A DNA stretch of 64,000 nt. It comes from Segatella cerevisiae (lineage in GTDB: Bacteria > Bacteroidota > Bacteroidia > Bacteroidales > Bacteroidaceae). The position numbers and the translations under genes are program-made. The stretch spans positions 1-64,000 of the forward strand of contig NZ_JAMXLY010000012.1 in assembly GCF_024054555.1 (NCBI RefSeq), given 5' to 3'. The notes under the pieces were generated by a model. The model was given only the letters and a program-made list of their open reading frames with translations. It made no database searches and had not been told where the DNA came from. Numbering within the stretch: position 1 is the stretch's first letter; each line of letters starts with the position of its first letter. Shown one piece after another: positions 9,222 to 18,546 of this stretch.

Positions 9222-10031
9222 TTATCTTACCGTAATATGGAAACAGCCCTGGTTGATCTCATATTTGATAAAACAACGGTTGTGTTTATGCATATCATTG
9301 AGCACTTCACTAAGCACCCATTTCAAAGTATCATTTCTTACCTTACGGCGATTTTCGCCCGGAGCCTCAACGGTGCGGTACCGGTTATAACTGACATCGA
9401 ATGTTGTTCCATACATGTGGCAGGAATGTTGGGTGGCATTCCCGTTATGACTTCGCAGGTTAATCACATCCGCCTTGCTTCTCATCACACTCGTGATAAT
9501 GATCTGGTGCAAGGGAATACCCTTCAGTTGCAAACTGTCGTAATAACTTCTGCCTATATCCTGCAAGAGGATCGCAGCACGGGGAACAAGATAAGGGATA
9601 CTCGAATGAAGAGGCTCCACATAGAAATAAGGATTACAACCAATATATACGAGTTTACTCTTTTCATCCATTGCCTTTTTCCGGTCATCAACAGGTTTCA
9701 CACCCCATTTTCCGGCAGCGATAAGTTGTACATCATTCGCATCCGAAAAAGTCTTTTGGAAATCCGGCACACTGATAATCCGATGCTTCGCCAAAGAGCC
9801 GTCCGTATTGAAAAACACAGTGAGGGCAGCCGAATCAGCAGGCGTAACAGCATCTCCCCCTTTCGGATTTTCAGAAAGGGCCAAAGGAACATCCTCATGT
9901 CGTGCAGATTTCTTTAAATCCCTCTTGTTCGGTTTAGAATTTGCACCACCTATAAACAGCACTTTTACCAAGAACAAAACCAATACCACGGACATGAAAA
10001 TTCTGGTATATTTCCTTTTTGAAATCATCAT
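9222..10031 (-). CDS. DUF5715 family protein, likely M15-like metallopeptidase fold
   Basis: A 269-aa protein with an N-terminal membrane anchor or signal (about 11-27), so it faces the periplasm. Two C-terminal motifs resemble the LAS/M15 peptidase zinc site: SCHMYGTTFD (SxHxxGxxxD) and YEINQGCFHI near the end, which could supply the general-base Glu and third His ligand. M15 enzymes cleave D-amino-acid bonds of peptidoglycan (for example VanY/DacA-type), so a cell-wall role is inferred, not shown. It is a single gene converging towards glyA. An ATG one codon later is an equal start choice. Confidence 0.75.
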   Translation of the reverse strand: MMISKRKYTRIFMSVVLVLFLVKVLFIGGANSKPNKRDLKKSARHEDVPLALSENPKGGDAVTPADSAALTVFFNTDGSLAKHRIISVPDFQKTFSDANDVQLIAAGKWGVKPVDDRKKAMDEKSKLVYIGCNPYFYVEPLHSSIPYLVPRAAILLQDIGRSYYDSLQLKGIPLHQIIITSVMRSKADVINLRSHNGNATQHSCHMYGTTFDVSYNRYRTVEAPGENRRKVRNDTLKWVLSEVLNDMHKHNRCFIKYEINQGCFHITVR

Positions 10032-10055
10032 ATAAATCTCTCAACTATTTTGACA

Positions 10056-10063
10056 CAAAAGTA
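10056..10063 (-). promoter_or_regulatory. Possible -7 box for the DUF5715 gene
   Basis: The reverse strand reads TACTTTTG, matching TAnnTTTG, 25 bp upstream of the start codon. No -33 TTTG is seen at the usual distance. Confidence 0.4.
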
Positions 10064-10106
10064 CAAAAAAGATAAGAGATTGAAGAGTCGTTTCACTATT
10101 TTTTTG

Positions 10107-10114
10107 TAACTTTG
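10107..10114 (+). promoter_or_regulatory. Possible -7 box for phoH
   Basis: TAACTTTG lies 43 bp before the TTG start of phoH; a matching -33 box is not evident. Confidence 0.4.
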
Positions 10115-10156
10115 CACTGTATCGTTTTATAAGATAAAAACAGTTAAATAATTACA

Positions 10157-11170
10157 TTGATAGAGAAGCATATCATTTTAGAGGATATTGATCCGGTTAT
10201 TTTCTACGGCATCAATAATTGTCATCTCCAGATGTTCAAGTCACTCTTCCCCAAATTACATATTGTGGCCAGAGACAACGTCATCCGCCTGCTCGGGGAC
10301 GAAGAGGATATGGCAAGGGCTGAGCAGAACATAGAAGCCATGCGCAAGCATGTCCTGAAATACAACACGATCCAGGATGGCGACATCCTGAATATTGTCA
10401 AAGGCCATAAGCCCCAAGATGAAAATGCCAAAGGAGTCCTTATCTATAACATCTCAGGCAAGCCCATCAAGAGCAAAAGTGCCAATCAACAGAAACTGAT
10501 AGACTCCTTTGAGAAAGATGATATGATCTTCGCTGTCGGCCCTGCCGGTACAGGCAAGACCTACCTGAGTGTCGCACTTGCCGTCAAGGCGCTGAAAGAG
10601 AAGGCGGCCAAGCGCATTATCCTCAGCCGTCCGGCTGTTGAAGCCGGAGAGAAACTGGGATTTCTTCCCGGAGATATGAAAGACAAGATCGATCCTTATC
10701 TCCAACCCCTTTACGATGCTCTGGAAGATATGATTCCCGCTGCGAAACTGCAGGACATGCTGGACAAGCATACCATCCAGATAGCACCTTTAGCTTTTAT
10801 GAGGGGGAGAACCCTCAGCGACGCAGTCGTCATTCTGGACGAAGCCCAGAATACCACATCACAACAGATACGCATGTTTCTTACCCGAATGGGCTGGGAC
10901 ACCAAAATGATTATTACCGGCGATCTGACTCAGATCGACCTTCCGAGAGAACAGAAGAGCGGTCTGAAAGAAGCCTTGAAGATATTAAACGGAATTGAAG
11001 GGATTTCCATCGTCAGTCTGGGACAAGAAGATATCGTACGACACAAACTTGTGACCAGGATCGTGAATGCCTACGCCTCTTATGACCGGGAGATCCAAGA
11101 AAGGAAAGAAGCCCAAAGGAGGGAATGCAGGATCCCTTATTTCGATTCAGATATCAAGACCAAGAACTGA
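10157..11170 (+). CDS. PhoH-like ATPase
   Basis: A 337-aa cytoplasmic P-loop ATPase of the PhoH/YbeZ family, thought to act in RNA metabolism and ribosome quality control. The N-terminal third is the KH-like segment (to about residue 110); the ATPase core has Walker A GPAGTGKT (about 129-136), Walker B VVILDEAQN, and the conserved ITGDLTQIDLP. The start codon is taken as TTG, because the next ATG falls at about residue 25 and would cut into the conserved N-terminal region. It begins a run of plus-strand genes that includes purC and ubiE. Confidence 0.9.
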   Translation: MIEKHIILEDIDPVIFYGINNCHLQMFKSLFPKLHIVARDNVIRLLGDEEDMARAEQNIEAMRKHVLKYNTIQDGDILNIVKGHKPQDENAKGVLIYNISGKPIKSKSANQQKLIDSFEKDDMIFAVGPAGTGKTYLSVALAVKALKEKAAKRIILSRPAVEAGEKLGFLPGDMKDKIDPYLQPLYDALEDMIPAAKLQDMLDKHTIQIAPLAFMRGRTLSDAVVILDEAQNTTSQQIRMFLTRMGWDTKMIITGDLTQIDLPREQKSGLKEALKILNGIEGISIVSLGQEDIVRHKLVTRIVNAYASYDREIQERKEAQRRECRIPYFDSDIKTKN

Positions 11171-11251
11171 AAAGGCGAAGCCTTCGGTGATTCGGGTCCT
11201 GACAAATCAACAGAGAAAATTCTTGCGGTTGTTAGTTTAAACTCAAATATA

Positions 11252-12202
11252 ATGAAAGCTTTAACCAGAACTGATTTCCATTTCGATGGACAGAAAAGTG
11301 TTTATCACGGAAAAGTACGTGACGTGTACAACATCAACGACGATTTGATCGTAATGGTCGCTACTGACAGAATCTCGGCTTTTGACATCGTCCTGCCTAA
11401 AGGCATCCCTTTCAAAGGACAAGTACTCAATCAAATTGCTGCACGTTTCCTGGACCTCACGAAAGACATCTGCCCGAACTGGAAACTTGCCACACCTGAT
11501 CCAATGGTAACCGTAGGCCTCAACTGTAAAGGCTTCCCAGTAGAGATGATTATCCGCAGCATCCTTACCGGAAGTGCATGGAGAGCCTACAAAGACGGAT
11601 GTCGTGACCTCTGCGGCGTCAAACTCCCTGATGGAATGAGGGAGAACCAACGCTTCCCAGAGCCGATCGTCACCCCGACAACAAAGGCTGCAACAGGGCA
11701 TGACCTGAATATCTCCAAGGAAGAGATCATCAAACAGGGACTTATTCCTGCAGATGACTATGCCATCATTGAAGACTGGACCCAAAAACTCTTCAAGCGT
11801 GGTCAGGAAATCGCAGCCAAGCGTGGCTTGATCCTCGTGGACACCAAATATGAGTTTGGCAAGCGCGATGGTCAGTGCTACCTGATTGATGAAATCCACA
11901 CTCCTGATTCCAGCCGCTATTTCTATACGGAAGGCTATGAGGAGAAATTCGAGAAAGGCGAACCGCAGAAACAACTGTCCAAGGAGTTTGTACGCCAGTG
12001 GTTGATCGAACAGAATTTCATGAACGAACCTGGTCAGAAGATGCCGGAATTGACCGACGAATTTGCTGAGAAGGTCAGTGAAAGATATATCGAACTCTAT
12101 GAGCACATTACCGGAGAGAAATTCGATAAAGCTACCGAAGAGGGTGATATTGCAACACGAATTGAGAAAAACGTTAAGTCCTATCTGGCTTCTCGTAAAT
12201 AA
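11252..12202 (+). CDS. purC: Phosphoribosylaminoimidazole-succinocarboxamide synthase (SAICAR synthetase)
   Basis: A 316-aa cytoplasmic enzyme that couples CAIR and aspartate with ATP in step eight of de novo purine synthesis. Visible motifs include GKVRDVY near the N-terminus, [16 protein letters not shown], and the C-terminal [12 protein letters not shown]. The length is that of the longer PurC form (about 310 aa) seen in Bacteroidetes and fungi. It lies 81 bp after phoH and upstream of a GC-rich hairpin. Confidence 0.96.
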   Translation: MKALTRTDFHFDGQKSVYHGKVRDVYNINDDLIVMVATDRISAFDIVLPKGIPFKGQVLNQIAARFLDLTKDICPNWKLATPDPMVTVGLNCKGFPVEMIIRSILTGSAWRAYKDGCRDLCGVKLPDGMRENQRFPEPIVTPTTKAATGHDLNISKEEIIKQGLIPADDYAIIEDWTQKLFKRGQEIAAKRGLILVDTKYEFGKRDGQCYLIDEIHTPDSSRYFYTEGYEEKFEKGEPQKQLSKEFVRQWLIEQNFMNEPGQKMPELTDEFAEKVSERYIELYEHITGEKFDKATEEGDIATRIEKNVKSYLASRK

Positions 12203-12208
12203 ATAATC

Positions 12209-12241
12209 CCCCCGGGATGCCCATTGTCAGTATCCCGGGGG
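12209..12241 (+). terminator. GC-rich hairpin between purC and ubiE
   Basis: A 10-bp stem (CCCCCGGGAT, 12209-12218, with 12232-12241) and a 13-nt loop. No T tract follows, so it may be a partial terminator or an mRNA-stabilising hairpin rather than a full stop. Confidence 0.5.
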
Positions 12242-12262
12242 AGTATAATCTTGAATATAAAT

Positions 12263-12997
12263 ATGTATCAGCAGGAAAAGATCAAACCCTATGGAGAAGA
12301 TGGAGATAAAGGACAACTTGTCAAAGATATGTTTGATCACATCGCTCCTACTTATGATACACTGAATCATAGACTGTCCTGGGACATAGATAAAGGTTGG
12401 AGAAAGAAAGCCATTAAAGAACTGATACCTTATCACCCCCGGGAAATATTGGATGTCGCTACAGGAACAGGCGATTTTGCCATCCTCGCAGCTCAGATGC
12501 TACGCCCTCGTCACCTGATCGGAACGGATATTTCCGAAGGTATGATGGAAATAGGAAAAGAGAAAATTTCCAAAGCGCATCTGGAAGACATCATCCTCTT
12601 TAAAAGAGAGGATTGCATGCATCTCTCGTTCGAGGACGACACTTTTGATGCGGTCACAGCCGCTTTCGGAATCCGCAATTTCCAGAACTTGGACCAAGGA
12701 TTGAAAGAAATGTACAGAGTACTCAAAAAGGGAGGACATCTGAGCATTGTCGAACTCACAGAACCTGTAATGTTCCCCATCCGCCAGTTCTTCAGAATAT
12801 ATTCCCATACCTTCCTGCCCGTTTACGGAAAACTGGTTTCCAAGGATTCCGGTGCCTACCACTATCTGACCAAAACCATAGAAGCCTTCCCACAGGGAGA
12901 GACCATGATGAGCATCTTCAAGAAAGCAGGATTTTCAGAAACCAGATTCAGGCGGCTTTCCTTCGGAATCTGCACCCTCTATTTTGCGACGAAATAA
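12263..12997 (+). CDS. ubiE: Demethylmenaquinone methyltransferase
   Basis: A 244-aa class I SAM methyltransferase (UbiE/MenG) that makes the last methyl transfer of menaquinone synthesis. The SAM loop is [10 protein letters not shown] (about 62-71), and the UbiE signature region AFGIRNF followed by YRVLKKGG is clear. Bacteroidales use menaquinone in anaerobic fumarate respiration, so the menaquinone substrate is expected. The start at 12263 (MYQQEK) is chosen because the upstream in-frame GTG at 12224 lies inside the hairpin. Confidence 0.94.
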   Translation: MYQQEKIKPYGEDGDKGQLVKDMFDHIAPTYDTLNHRLSWDIDKGWRKKAIKELIPYHPREILDVATGTGDFAILAAQMLRPRHLIGTDISEGMMEIGKEKISKAHLEDIILFKREDCMHLSFEDDTFDAVTAAFGIRNFQNLDQGLKEMYRVLKKGGHLSIVELTEPVMFPIRQFFRIYSHTFLPVYGKLVSKDSGAYHYLTKTIEAFPQGETMMSIFKKAGFSETRFRRLSFGICTLYFATK

Positions 12998-13043
12998 TAC
13001 GGGACGAACTCTCATTCCAGACATTAATAAAAAAGACAGGATT

Positions 13044-13805
13044 ATGGACAAATACGGACTAATCGGATATCCTTTGGGACATTCTTTTTCAAAGGACTAT
13101 TTCAATGAGAAATTTCACAACGAACACATTGATGCGAGATACATCAATTTTGAAATTCCAAACATTGAAGACCTCCCCGAGATCATTGATTCCAATCCGG
13201 AGTTGAAAGGTTTCAACGTGACTATTCCTTATAAGGAACAGGTCATCAGTTATTTGGATTACATCAGTCCGGAAGCACGTTCTATCGGTGCCATCAACGT
13301 CGTAAAGGTAGAGCATAAAGGCAGTGACGTCATCTTGAAAGGATTCAACAGTGATGTCATCGGCTTTACCAAAAGCATCGAACCGCTACTTGAAACATTC
13401 CATAAGAAAGCGCTCATACTTGGTACCGGCGGTGCTTCCAAGGCCATCAACTATGGACTGAAGTCACTGGGACTGGAGAACATTTTCGTCTCCCGCTACC
13501 AAAGGCCAGGCACCATCCAATATGACCAACTTACCCCTGATATCATACACGAATACAATGTGATCGTCAACTGTACCCCTGTCGGAATGTACCCTCATGT
13601 AGATGCCTGCCCTCAGATTCCCTATGAAGCTTTGGACACGCACAATCTGTTGTATGACCTCATCTATAATCCGGATACTACCCTATTTATGAAGAAAGGC
13701 AAAGAACGAGGTGCTAATGTCAAGAACGGATTGGAAATGCTCCTCCTCCAAGCCTTCGCCAGTTGGAAGTTCTGGACGAGTAAAAATGATGCCGACAACG
13801 GCTGA
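13044..13805 (+). CDS. aroE: Shikimate dehydrogenase
   Basis: A 253-aa NADP-dependent enzyme reducing 3-dehydroshikimate in aromatic amino acid synthesis. The shikimate-binding serines are in GYPLGHSFSK (about 6-15), the catalytic lysine in FNVTIPYK, and the nucleotide loop in GTGGASKAI. The start at 13044 (MDKYGL) fits the family; an upstream in-frame start at 12984 would overlap the end of ubiE. It is close behind ubiE (46 bp) and probably in the same transcript. Confidence 0.94.
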   Translation: MDKYGLIGYPLGHSFSKDYFNEKFHNEHIDARYINFEIPNIEDLPEIIDSNPELKGFNVTIPYKEQVISYLDYISPEARSIGAINVVKVEHKGSDVILKGFNSDVIGFTKSIEPLLETFHKKALILGTGGASKAINYGLKSLGLENIFVSRYQRPGTIQYDQLTPDIIHEYNVIVNCTPVGMYPHVDACPQIPYEALDTHNLLYDLIYNPDTTLFMKKGKERGANVKNGLEMLLLQAFASWKFWTSKNDADNG

Positions 13806-14009
13806 CCCGTTTCTCACCTCCATCAAAGTGCCAAAAGACTGTCCTTCTCTTAAGATCAAATAACGGTCAGACAAAGACATTCAGGGACAATGAGGACGAA
13901 AGACGAAACATCAATCTCAATCCCACAGAAAACTTCACCTCATCTGAGGCAAACAATATATCATCAATAAAAGTTCGCAGACCATTAAATAAAAGAAGCA
14001 TTCAAGACA

Positions 14010-15173
14010 ATGAAAAACCGTTATATGATGCGCGGAGTTTCCGCAGCAAAGGAGGATGTGCACAACGCCATCAAAAACCTGGATAAAGGTATTTTCCCAC
14101 ACGCTTTCTGTAAAATCATGCCCGACATACTCGGAGGAGACCCCGACTACTGCAACATCATGCACGCTGACGGCGCAGGCACAAAATCATCTTTAGCTTA
14201 CCTGTATTGGAAAGAAACGGGTGATCTGAGCGTATGGAGAGGTATTGCACAGGATGCCATTGTCATGAATACGGATGATCTGCTTTGCGTGGGAGCAGTA
14301 GACAACATTCTGGTGTCCAGTACCATCGGAAGGAACAAGATGCTCATCCCGGGAAAGGTGATATCTACCCTCATCAACTCCACTGACGAAATACTCTCTG
14401 ATATGCGGAAGATGGGTATCGGCATCTGGCCTACCGGTGGAGAGACTGCTGACGTCGGAGATCTGGTACGCACGATCATCGTCGACTCTACCGTCACCTG
14501 CCGGATGAAACGCAAGGATGTCATCGACAATTCCAATATCTGCCCGGGAGACGTGATCATCGGATTAAGTTCTACAGGAAAAGCCACCTATGAAAAGACC
14601 TATAACGGCGGAATGGGCAGCAATGGCCTGACTAGCGCGAGACACGATGTCTTCGCCAAATATCTGGCTGAGAAATATCCTGAAAGTTATGACCATGCCG
14701 TCCCACCGGAACTCGTATACAGTGGAAAGTACAAATTGACGGATGCCGTAGACGGAGTACCCGTCGATGCCGGTCAACTGGTTCTGTCTCCTACCCGGAC
14801 CTATGCGCCGGTCATTAAGACGCTACTGACAAAACTCAGACCCGAGATCCATGGCATGGTCCACTGTACCGGAGGAGCCCAGACGAAAGTCCTCAATTTC
14901 GTAGGAGAAGACTGCAAAGTCATCAAAGACCACCTTTTCCCTGTTCCGCCATTGTTCAAGATCATACAGGAATGTAGTGGAACAGATTGGAAAGAGATGT
15001 ACCAAGTATTCAATATGGGACATCGTATGGAGATCTATACACGTCCTGAAGTGGCAGAAAAAGTCATCGCTGTCAGCAAGTCCTACAATATCGATGCACA
15101 GGTTATCGGACATATAGAAAAAGGACCACGCAGTCTGACCATCCTGTCAGAATTCGGAAAATTCACCTATTAA
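14010..15173 (+). CDS. purM: Phosphoribosylformylglycinamidine cyclo-ligase (AIR synthetase)
   Basis: A 387-aa enzyme that closes the imidazole ring of AIR with ATP in purine synthesis. The HADGAGTKSSLAY segment is the Gly-rich ATP-loop region, IAQDAIVMNTDDLL the metal/ATP aspartate region, and WPTGGETADVGDLVRT the conserved AIRS-domain stretch. It is somewhat longer than E. coli PurM (345 aa), as in the Bacteroidetes version. A 200-bp gap after aroE shows no clear promoter. Confidence 0.93.
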   Translation: MKNRYMMRGVSAAKEDVHNAIKNLDKGIFPHAFCKIMPDILGGDPDYCNIMHADGAGTKSSLAYLYWKETGDLSVWRGIAQDAIVMNTDDLLCVGAVDNILVSSTIGRNKMLIPGKVISTLINSTDEILSDMRKMGIGIWPTGGETADVGDLVRTIIVDSTVTCRMKRKDVIDNSNICPGDVIIGLSSTGKATYEKTYNGGMGSNGLTSARHDVFAKYLAEKYPESYDHAVPPELVYSGKYKLTDAVDGVPVDAGQLVLSPTRTYAPVIKTLLTKLRPEIHGMVHCTGGAQTKVLNFVGEDCKVIKDHLFPVPPLFKIIQECSGTDWKEMYQVFNMGHRMEIYTRPEVAEKVIAVSKSYNIDAQVIGHIEKGPRSLTILSEFGKFTY

Positions 15174-15243
15174 TTATTACACAGACCGGTATCCGAAAAG
15201 GAAACCGGTCGATCAATCACATCTAAAAAGACACTAAAGCAGA

Positions 15244-16356
15244 ATGCCTGAAAAGAATAGTATACTGGAGAAACTCGAAGGATTGGGAAACCGGTTCAAA
15301 GAAATCAGCACCCTCATCACAGACCCTTCCGTCATCGCAGACCAAGCCCGTTATGTGAAACTTTCCAAGGAGTACAAAGAACTGGAAGAAATCATGCAGG
15401 CCCGTAAAAGATATATGGCCTGTCTCGATGCCATCAAAGAGTCTAAGGATATCCTCGCCCAAGAAGACGATCCGGAGATGAAGGAGATGGCGAGAGCAGA
15501 ATTGCAGGCAAATGAAGAACTCCAGCCGAAAATAGAAGAAGAGATCAAACTGGATCTGATTCCTAAGGATCCAGAAGACGGTAAGAATGTACAAATGGAA
15601 ATCCGTGCTGGGACAGGTGGGGATGAGGCAGCCCTCTTTGCAGGAGACCTTTTCAATATGTACAAAAAATTCTGCGACAAGAAAGGATGGAAAGTCAGCA
15701 TTATGAGTTTTTCACCCGGTACGGTCGGTGGCTATAAGGAAATCGTCTTCGCTGTGAGCGGCGATCAGGTCTACGGGACACTGAAATACGAAAGTGGCGT
15801 ACATCGCGTACAACGCGTACCCGCTACGGAAACCCAGGGGCGCATGCATACCTCAGCAGCTACAGTAGCCGTATTGCCAGAAGCCGACAAATTTGAGGTG
15901 CACATCAATGAAGGTGACATCAAATGGGATACCTTCCGTTCCAGTGGCGCAGGAGGACAGAATGTCAACAAGGTCGAGTCCGGCGTGCGCCTCCGCTATC
16001 CTTGGAAGAATCCTAATACCGGAGAAGTGGAAGAGATCCTGATCGAGAGTACGGAGACCCGCGACCAACCTAAAAACAAGGAAAGGGCCTTGGCGAGACT
16101 GCGGACTTTCATCTATGACAAAGAGCACTCCAAATATGTCAATGACATAGCGAGCCGGCGCAAGTCCCTGGTCTCGACAGGAGACCGGAGCGCAAAGATC
16201 AGAACTTACAATTTTCCCCAAGGTCGTGTGACTGATCACCGTATCGGTTACACCACCCATGACCTGCAAGGATTCATGAACGGGAATATTCAGGATATGA
16301 TCGATCACCTGACGGTAGCAGAGAATGCAGAAAAATTAAAGGAAAGCGAATTATAA
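15244..16356 (+). CDS. prfA: Peptide chain release factor 1
   Basis: A 370-aa class I release factor that recognises UAA and UAG and triggers hydrolysis of peptidyl-tRNA. The tripeptide anticodon PAT occurs in QRVPATETQGR, which marks RF1 rather than RF2, and the GGQ catalytic motif lies in SSGAGGQNVNK. It follows purM by 70 bp with a short hairpin (15184-15210) between, and precedes pyrF by 24 bp. Confidence 0.97.
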   Translation: MPEKNSILEKLEGLGNRFKEISTLITDPSVIADQARYVKLSKEYKELEEIMQARKRYMACLDAIKESKDILAQEDDPEMKEMARAELQANEELQPKIEEEIKLDLIPKDPEDGKNVQMEIRAGTGGDEAALFAGDLFNMYKKFCDKKGWKVSIMSFSPGTVGGYKEIVFAVSGDQVYGTLKYESGVHRVQRVPATETQGRMHTSAATVAVLPEADKFEVHINEGDIKWDTFRSSGAGGQNVNKVESGVRLRYPWKNPNTGEVEEILIESTETRDQPKNKERALARLRTFIYDKEHSKYVNDIASRRKSLVSTGDRSAKIRTYNFPQGRVTDHRIGYTTHDLQGFMNGNIQDMIDHLTVAENAEKLKESEL

Positions 16357-16380
16357 TTTCATCATAAGGCAATCAAGTAT

Positions 16381-17208
16381 ATGGACAGGCAACAACTCGT
16401 AGAACAGATCCGGAAGAAAAAGAGTTTTCTCTGTGTGGGATTGGATACTGACATCAGGAAGATACCAGACTTTCTCAAAAAGGAGGAAGACCCGGTCTTC
16501 AAATTCAACAAGTCGATCATTGATGCCACCGCACCCTATTGCATCGCTTATAAACCTAACCTCGCCTTTTACGAAAGTGCAGGTCTGACTGGCATGAAGG
16601 CGTTTCAGGAGACCATCACCTACCTCAAGGAAACCTACCCACAGCATCTTATCATTGCTGATGCTAAACGAGGGGACATCGGCAACTCCTCTGCCATGTA
16701 TGCACGGACTTTTTTCGAAGAATACCAAGTAGACGCCTTGACAGTTGCGCCATATATGGGTGAGGACAGCGTCAAACCTTTTCTCAATTATCCCGACAAA
16801 TGGGTCATTCTCCTGGCACTGACAAGTAATCCCGGCAGTCTTGATTTCCAGTTGGTCAAGGATGAATACGGAGAAAGACTTTTCGAAAAGGTGATCAGAA
16901 GAAGTTTGGAATGGGGCAATCCGGACAACATGATGTACGTTGTCGGCGCCACACGTGGAGAACTGTTCACAGCCGTCCGCAGATGCGCACCGAAGAGTTT
17001 TCTGCTCGTACCGGGTGTCGGAGCCCAGGGGGGCAGTCTGCAAGAGGTCTGTCGCTATGCCCTCACGCCGGGCTGCGGTCTGATCGTCAATTCCTCCAGA
17101 GGCATCATCTACGCCGGTCATGACAAGGATTTTGATGCGGCAGCTGCCCGTCAGGCCCAGTCCCTGCAAGAGCAAATGGCAGAAGAACTCAAGCAGATCG
17201 GTTTCTGA
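16381..17208 (+). CDS. pyrF: Orotidine 5'-phosphate decarboxylase (type 2)
   Basis: A 275-aa TIM-barrel enzyme making UMP from OMP. The catalytic segment [13 protein letters not shown] (about 95-107) carries the Lys/Asp network, and the C-terminal [11 protein letters not shown] binds phosphate. The length and the PGVGAQGG motif mark the longer group-2 OMP decarboxylase. It is close behind prfA and likely cotranscribed. A 10-bp hairpin (17194-17217) spans its stop codon. Confidence 0.96.
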   Translation: MDRQQLVEQIRKKKSFLCVGLDTDIRKIPDFLKKEEDPVFKFNKSIIDATAPYCIAYKPNLAFYESAGLTGMKAFQETITYLKETYPQHLIIADAKRGDIGNSSAMYARTFFEEYQVDALTVAPYMGEDSVKPFLNYPDKWVILLALTSNPGSLDFQLVKDEYGERLFEKVIRRSLEWGNPDNMMYVVGATRGELFTAVRRCAPKSFLLVPGVGAQGGSLQEVCRYALTPGCGLIVNSSRGIIYAGHDKDFDAAAARQAQSLQEQMAEELKQIGF

Positions 17209-17217
17209 ACCGATCTG
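17194..17217 (+). terminator. Hairpin across the pyrF stop codon
   Basis: CAGATCGGTT (17194-17203) pairs with AACCGATCTG (17208-17217) around a 4-nt loop containing the TGA. No T run follows directly; a second small hairpin (CCGGTT/AACCGG, 17236-17252) is followed by TATTTT. Confidence 0.45.
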
Positions 17218-17279
17218 TCCTAATCTAGAAATCATCCGGTTACCGCAACCGGTATTTTCATTGGAAAATCAGTCATCTA

Positions 17280-18500
17280 TTGAACGATAGTAAAATCATC
17301 AACGATCCGGTTTTCGGATTTATAAAGATCCCCAAGGGCGTATTACTCGACATCGTAGAGAATCCTTTGATCCAACGCCTGACTCGGATCAAGCAATTGG
17401 GATTGGCTTGTGAGGTCTATCCCGGTGCCCAGCATACCCGTTTCCAACATTCCATAGGTGCCTTTCATCTGATGAGCGAAGCCATTCTCTCCCTACAGCA
17501 GAAAGGCATTTTCATTTTCGACAGTGAAGCTGAGGCGGTCGAGGCCGCCATCCTCATGCACGATATCGGGCATGGTCCGTTCTCGCATGTTCTCGAGGGA
17601 ACGCTCATCCATGGGATCACCCACGAGGAAATCTCCCTGATGATGATGGAACAGATCAACGGTGAAATGAACGGTGCATTGAACCTGGCTTTGAAGATTT
17701 TCAAAGACCAGTATCCCAAGCATTTCCTGCATCAACTCATCAGTAGCCAACTGGATATGGATCGTCTCGACTACCTCCGGCGAGACAGTTTTTTCACCGG
17801 AGTCACAGAGGGGAGCATCGATTCAGCCAGGATCATCAAAATGCTTGATGTCGTGGACGACCACCTCGTCGTTGAATCCAAAGGCATCTATTCCATAGAA
17901 AATTTTCTGACCTCCAGACGACTGATGTACTGGCAGGTCTATCTTCACAAGACAGCCGTCGCCTGTGAGAAAGTCCTCGTCAATTTACTTAAACGAGCAA
18001 AATACCTGACCGGTAAAGGCTGTGACCTCTTCGCCCCACCCCAGTTGAAATATTTCCTCTGCCAGCACATCGACAAGGCTAAATTTCTCACAGATCCCGA
18101 AGCCCTGAAGATGTATGAACTGTTGGATGACAGTGACATATGGAGCAGTGTGAAAGTTTGGATGGGAAACGAAGACAAGATCCTGTCCATGCTTGCCACA
18201 GACCTCATCAACCGCATCCCCTTCAAGGTGGAAGTCAGGGAAGAGCCTATCACCCCAGAAGAGATGTACGGAATTCAGGAAAAACTGGCCCAGAAGAAGC
18301 AGGTCAGCGTCGAAGAAGCAGGATACCTGATCAGCATCAACACGATTCAAAAGGACATGTATGATGTCAACGATGACAAGATTACAATTCTCTACAAAGA
18401 TGGGAATTGTAAGGACATTGCAGAAGCGTCCGATTTGTTGAACATAGCTTTACTTTCCAAAAAAATTCGCAAATATTACTTATGTTATCAACGATTATGA
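17280..18500 (+). CDS. HD domain phosphohydrolase (SAMHD1/dGTPase-like)
   Basis: A 406-aa cytoplasmic protein of the HD superfamily. The conserved residues are H in QHTRFQHS (about 48-55), HD in ILMHDIGHGPFSH (about 93-105), and D in SSQLDMDRLDYL (about 158-169), the metal site of dNTP triphosphohydrolases. Substrate cannot be told from sequence; family members act on dNTPs or related nucleotides. TTG is taken as the start because the next ATG would remove the conserved N-terminal 64 residues. It is followed 46 bp later by lpxD, which has its own -7 box. Confidence 0.85.
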   Translation: MNDSKIINDPVFGFIKIPKGVLLDIVENPLIQRLTRIKQLGLACEVYPGAQHTRFQHSIGAFHLMSEAILSLQQKGIFIFDSEAEAVEAAILMHDIGHGPFSHVLEGTLIHGITHEEISLMMMEQINGEMNGALNLALKIFKDQYPKHFLHQLISSQLDMDRLDYLRRDSFFTGVTEGSIDSARIIKMLDVVDDHLVVESKGIYSIENFLTSRRLMYWQVYLHKTAVACEKVLVNLLKRAKYLTGKGCDLFAPPQLKYFLCQHIDKAKFLTDPEALKMYELLDDSDIWSSVKVWMGNEDKILSMLATDLINRIPFKVEVREEPITPEEMYGIQEKLAQKKQVSVEEAGYLISINTIQKDMYDVNDDKITILYKDGNCKDIAEASDLLNIALLSKKIRKYYLCYQRL

Positions 18501-18511
18501 ATAAAATTTCC

Positions 18512-18519
18512 TACCTTTG
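18512..18519 (+). promoter_or_regulatory. Possible -7 box for the lpx operon
   Basis: TACCTTTG lies 27 bp before the lpxD ATG. No good TTTG is found at -33. Confidence 0.45.
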
Positions 18520-18546
18520 CAACAATAAATCAATCTCATTGCCAAA

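Noticed and set aside
9237..9917. A 226-codon plus-strand ORF opposite the DUF5715 gene.
   Set aside because: The minus-strand gene has a signal anchor, motifs and promoter box; the opposite ORF has no domain.
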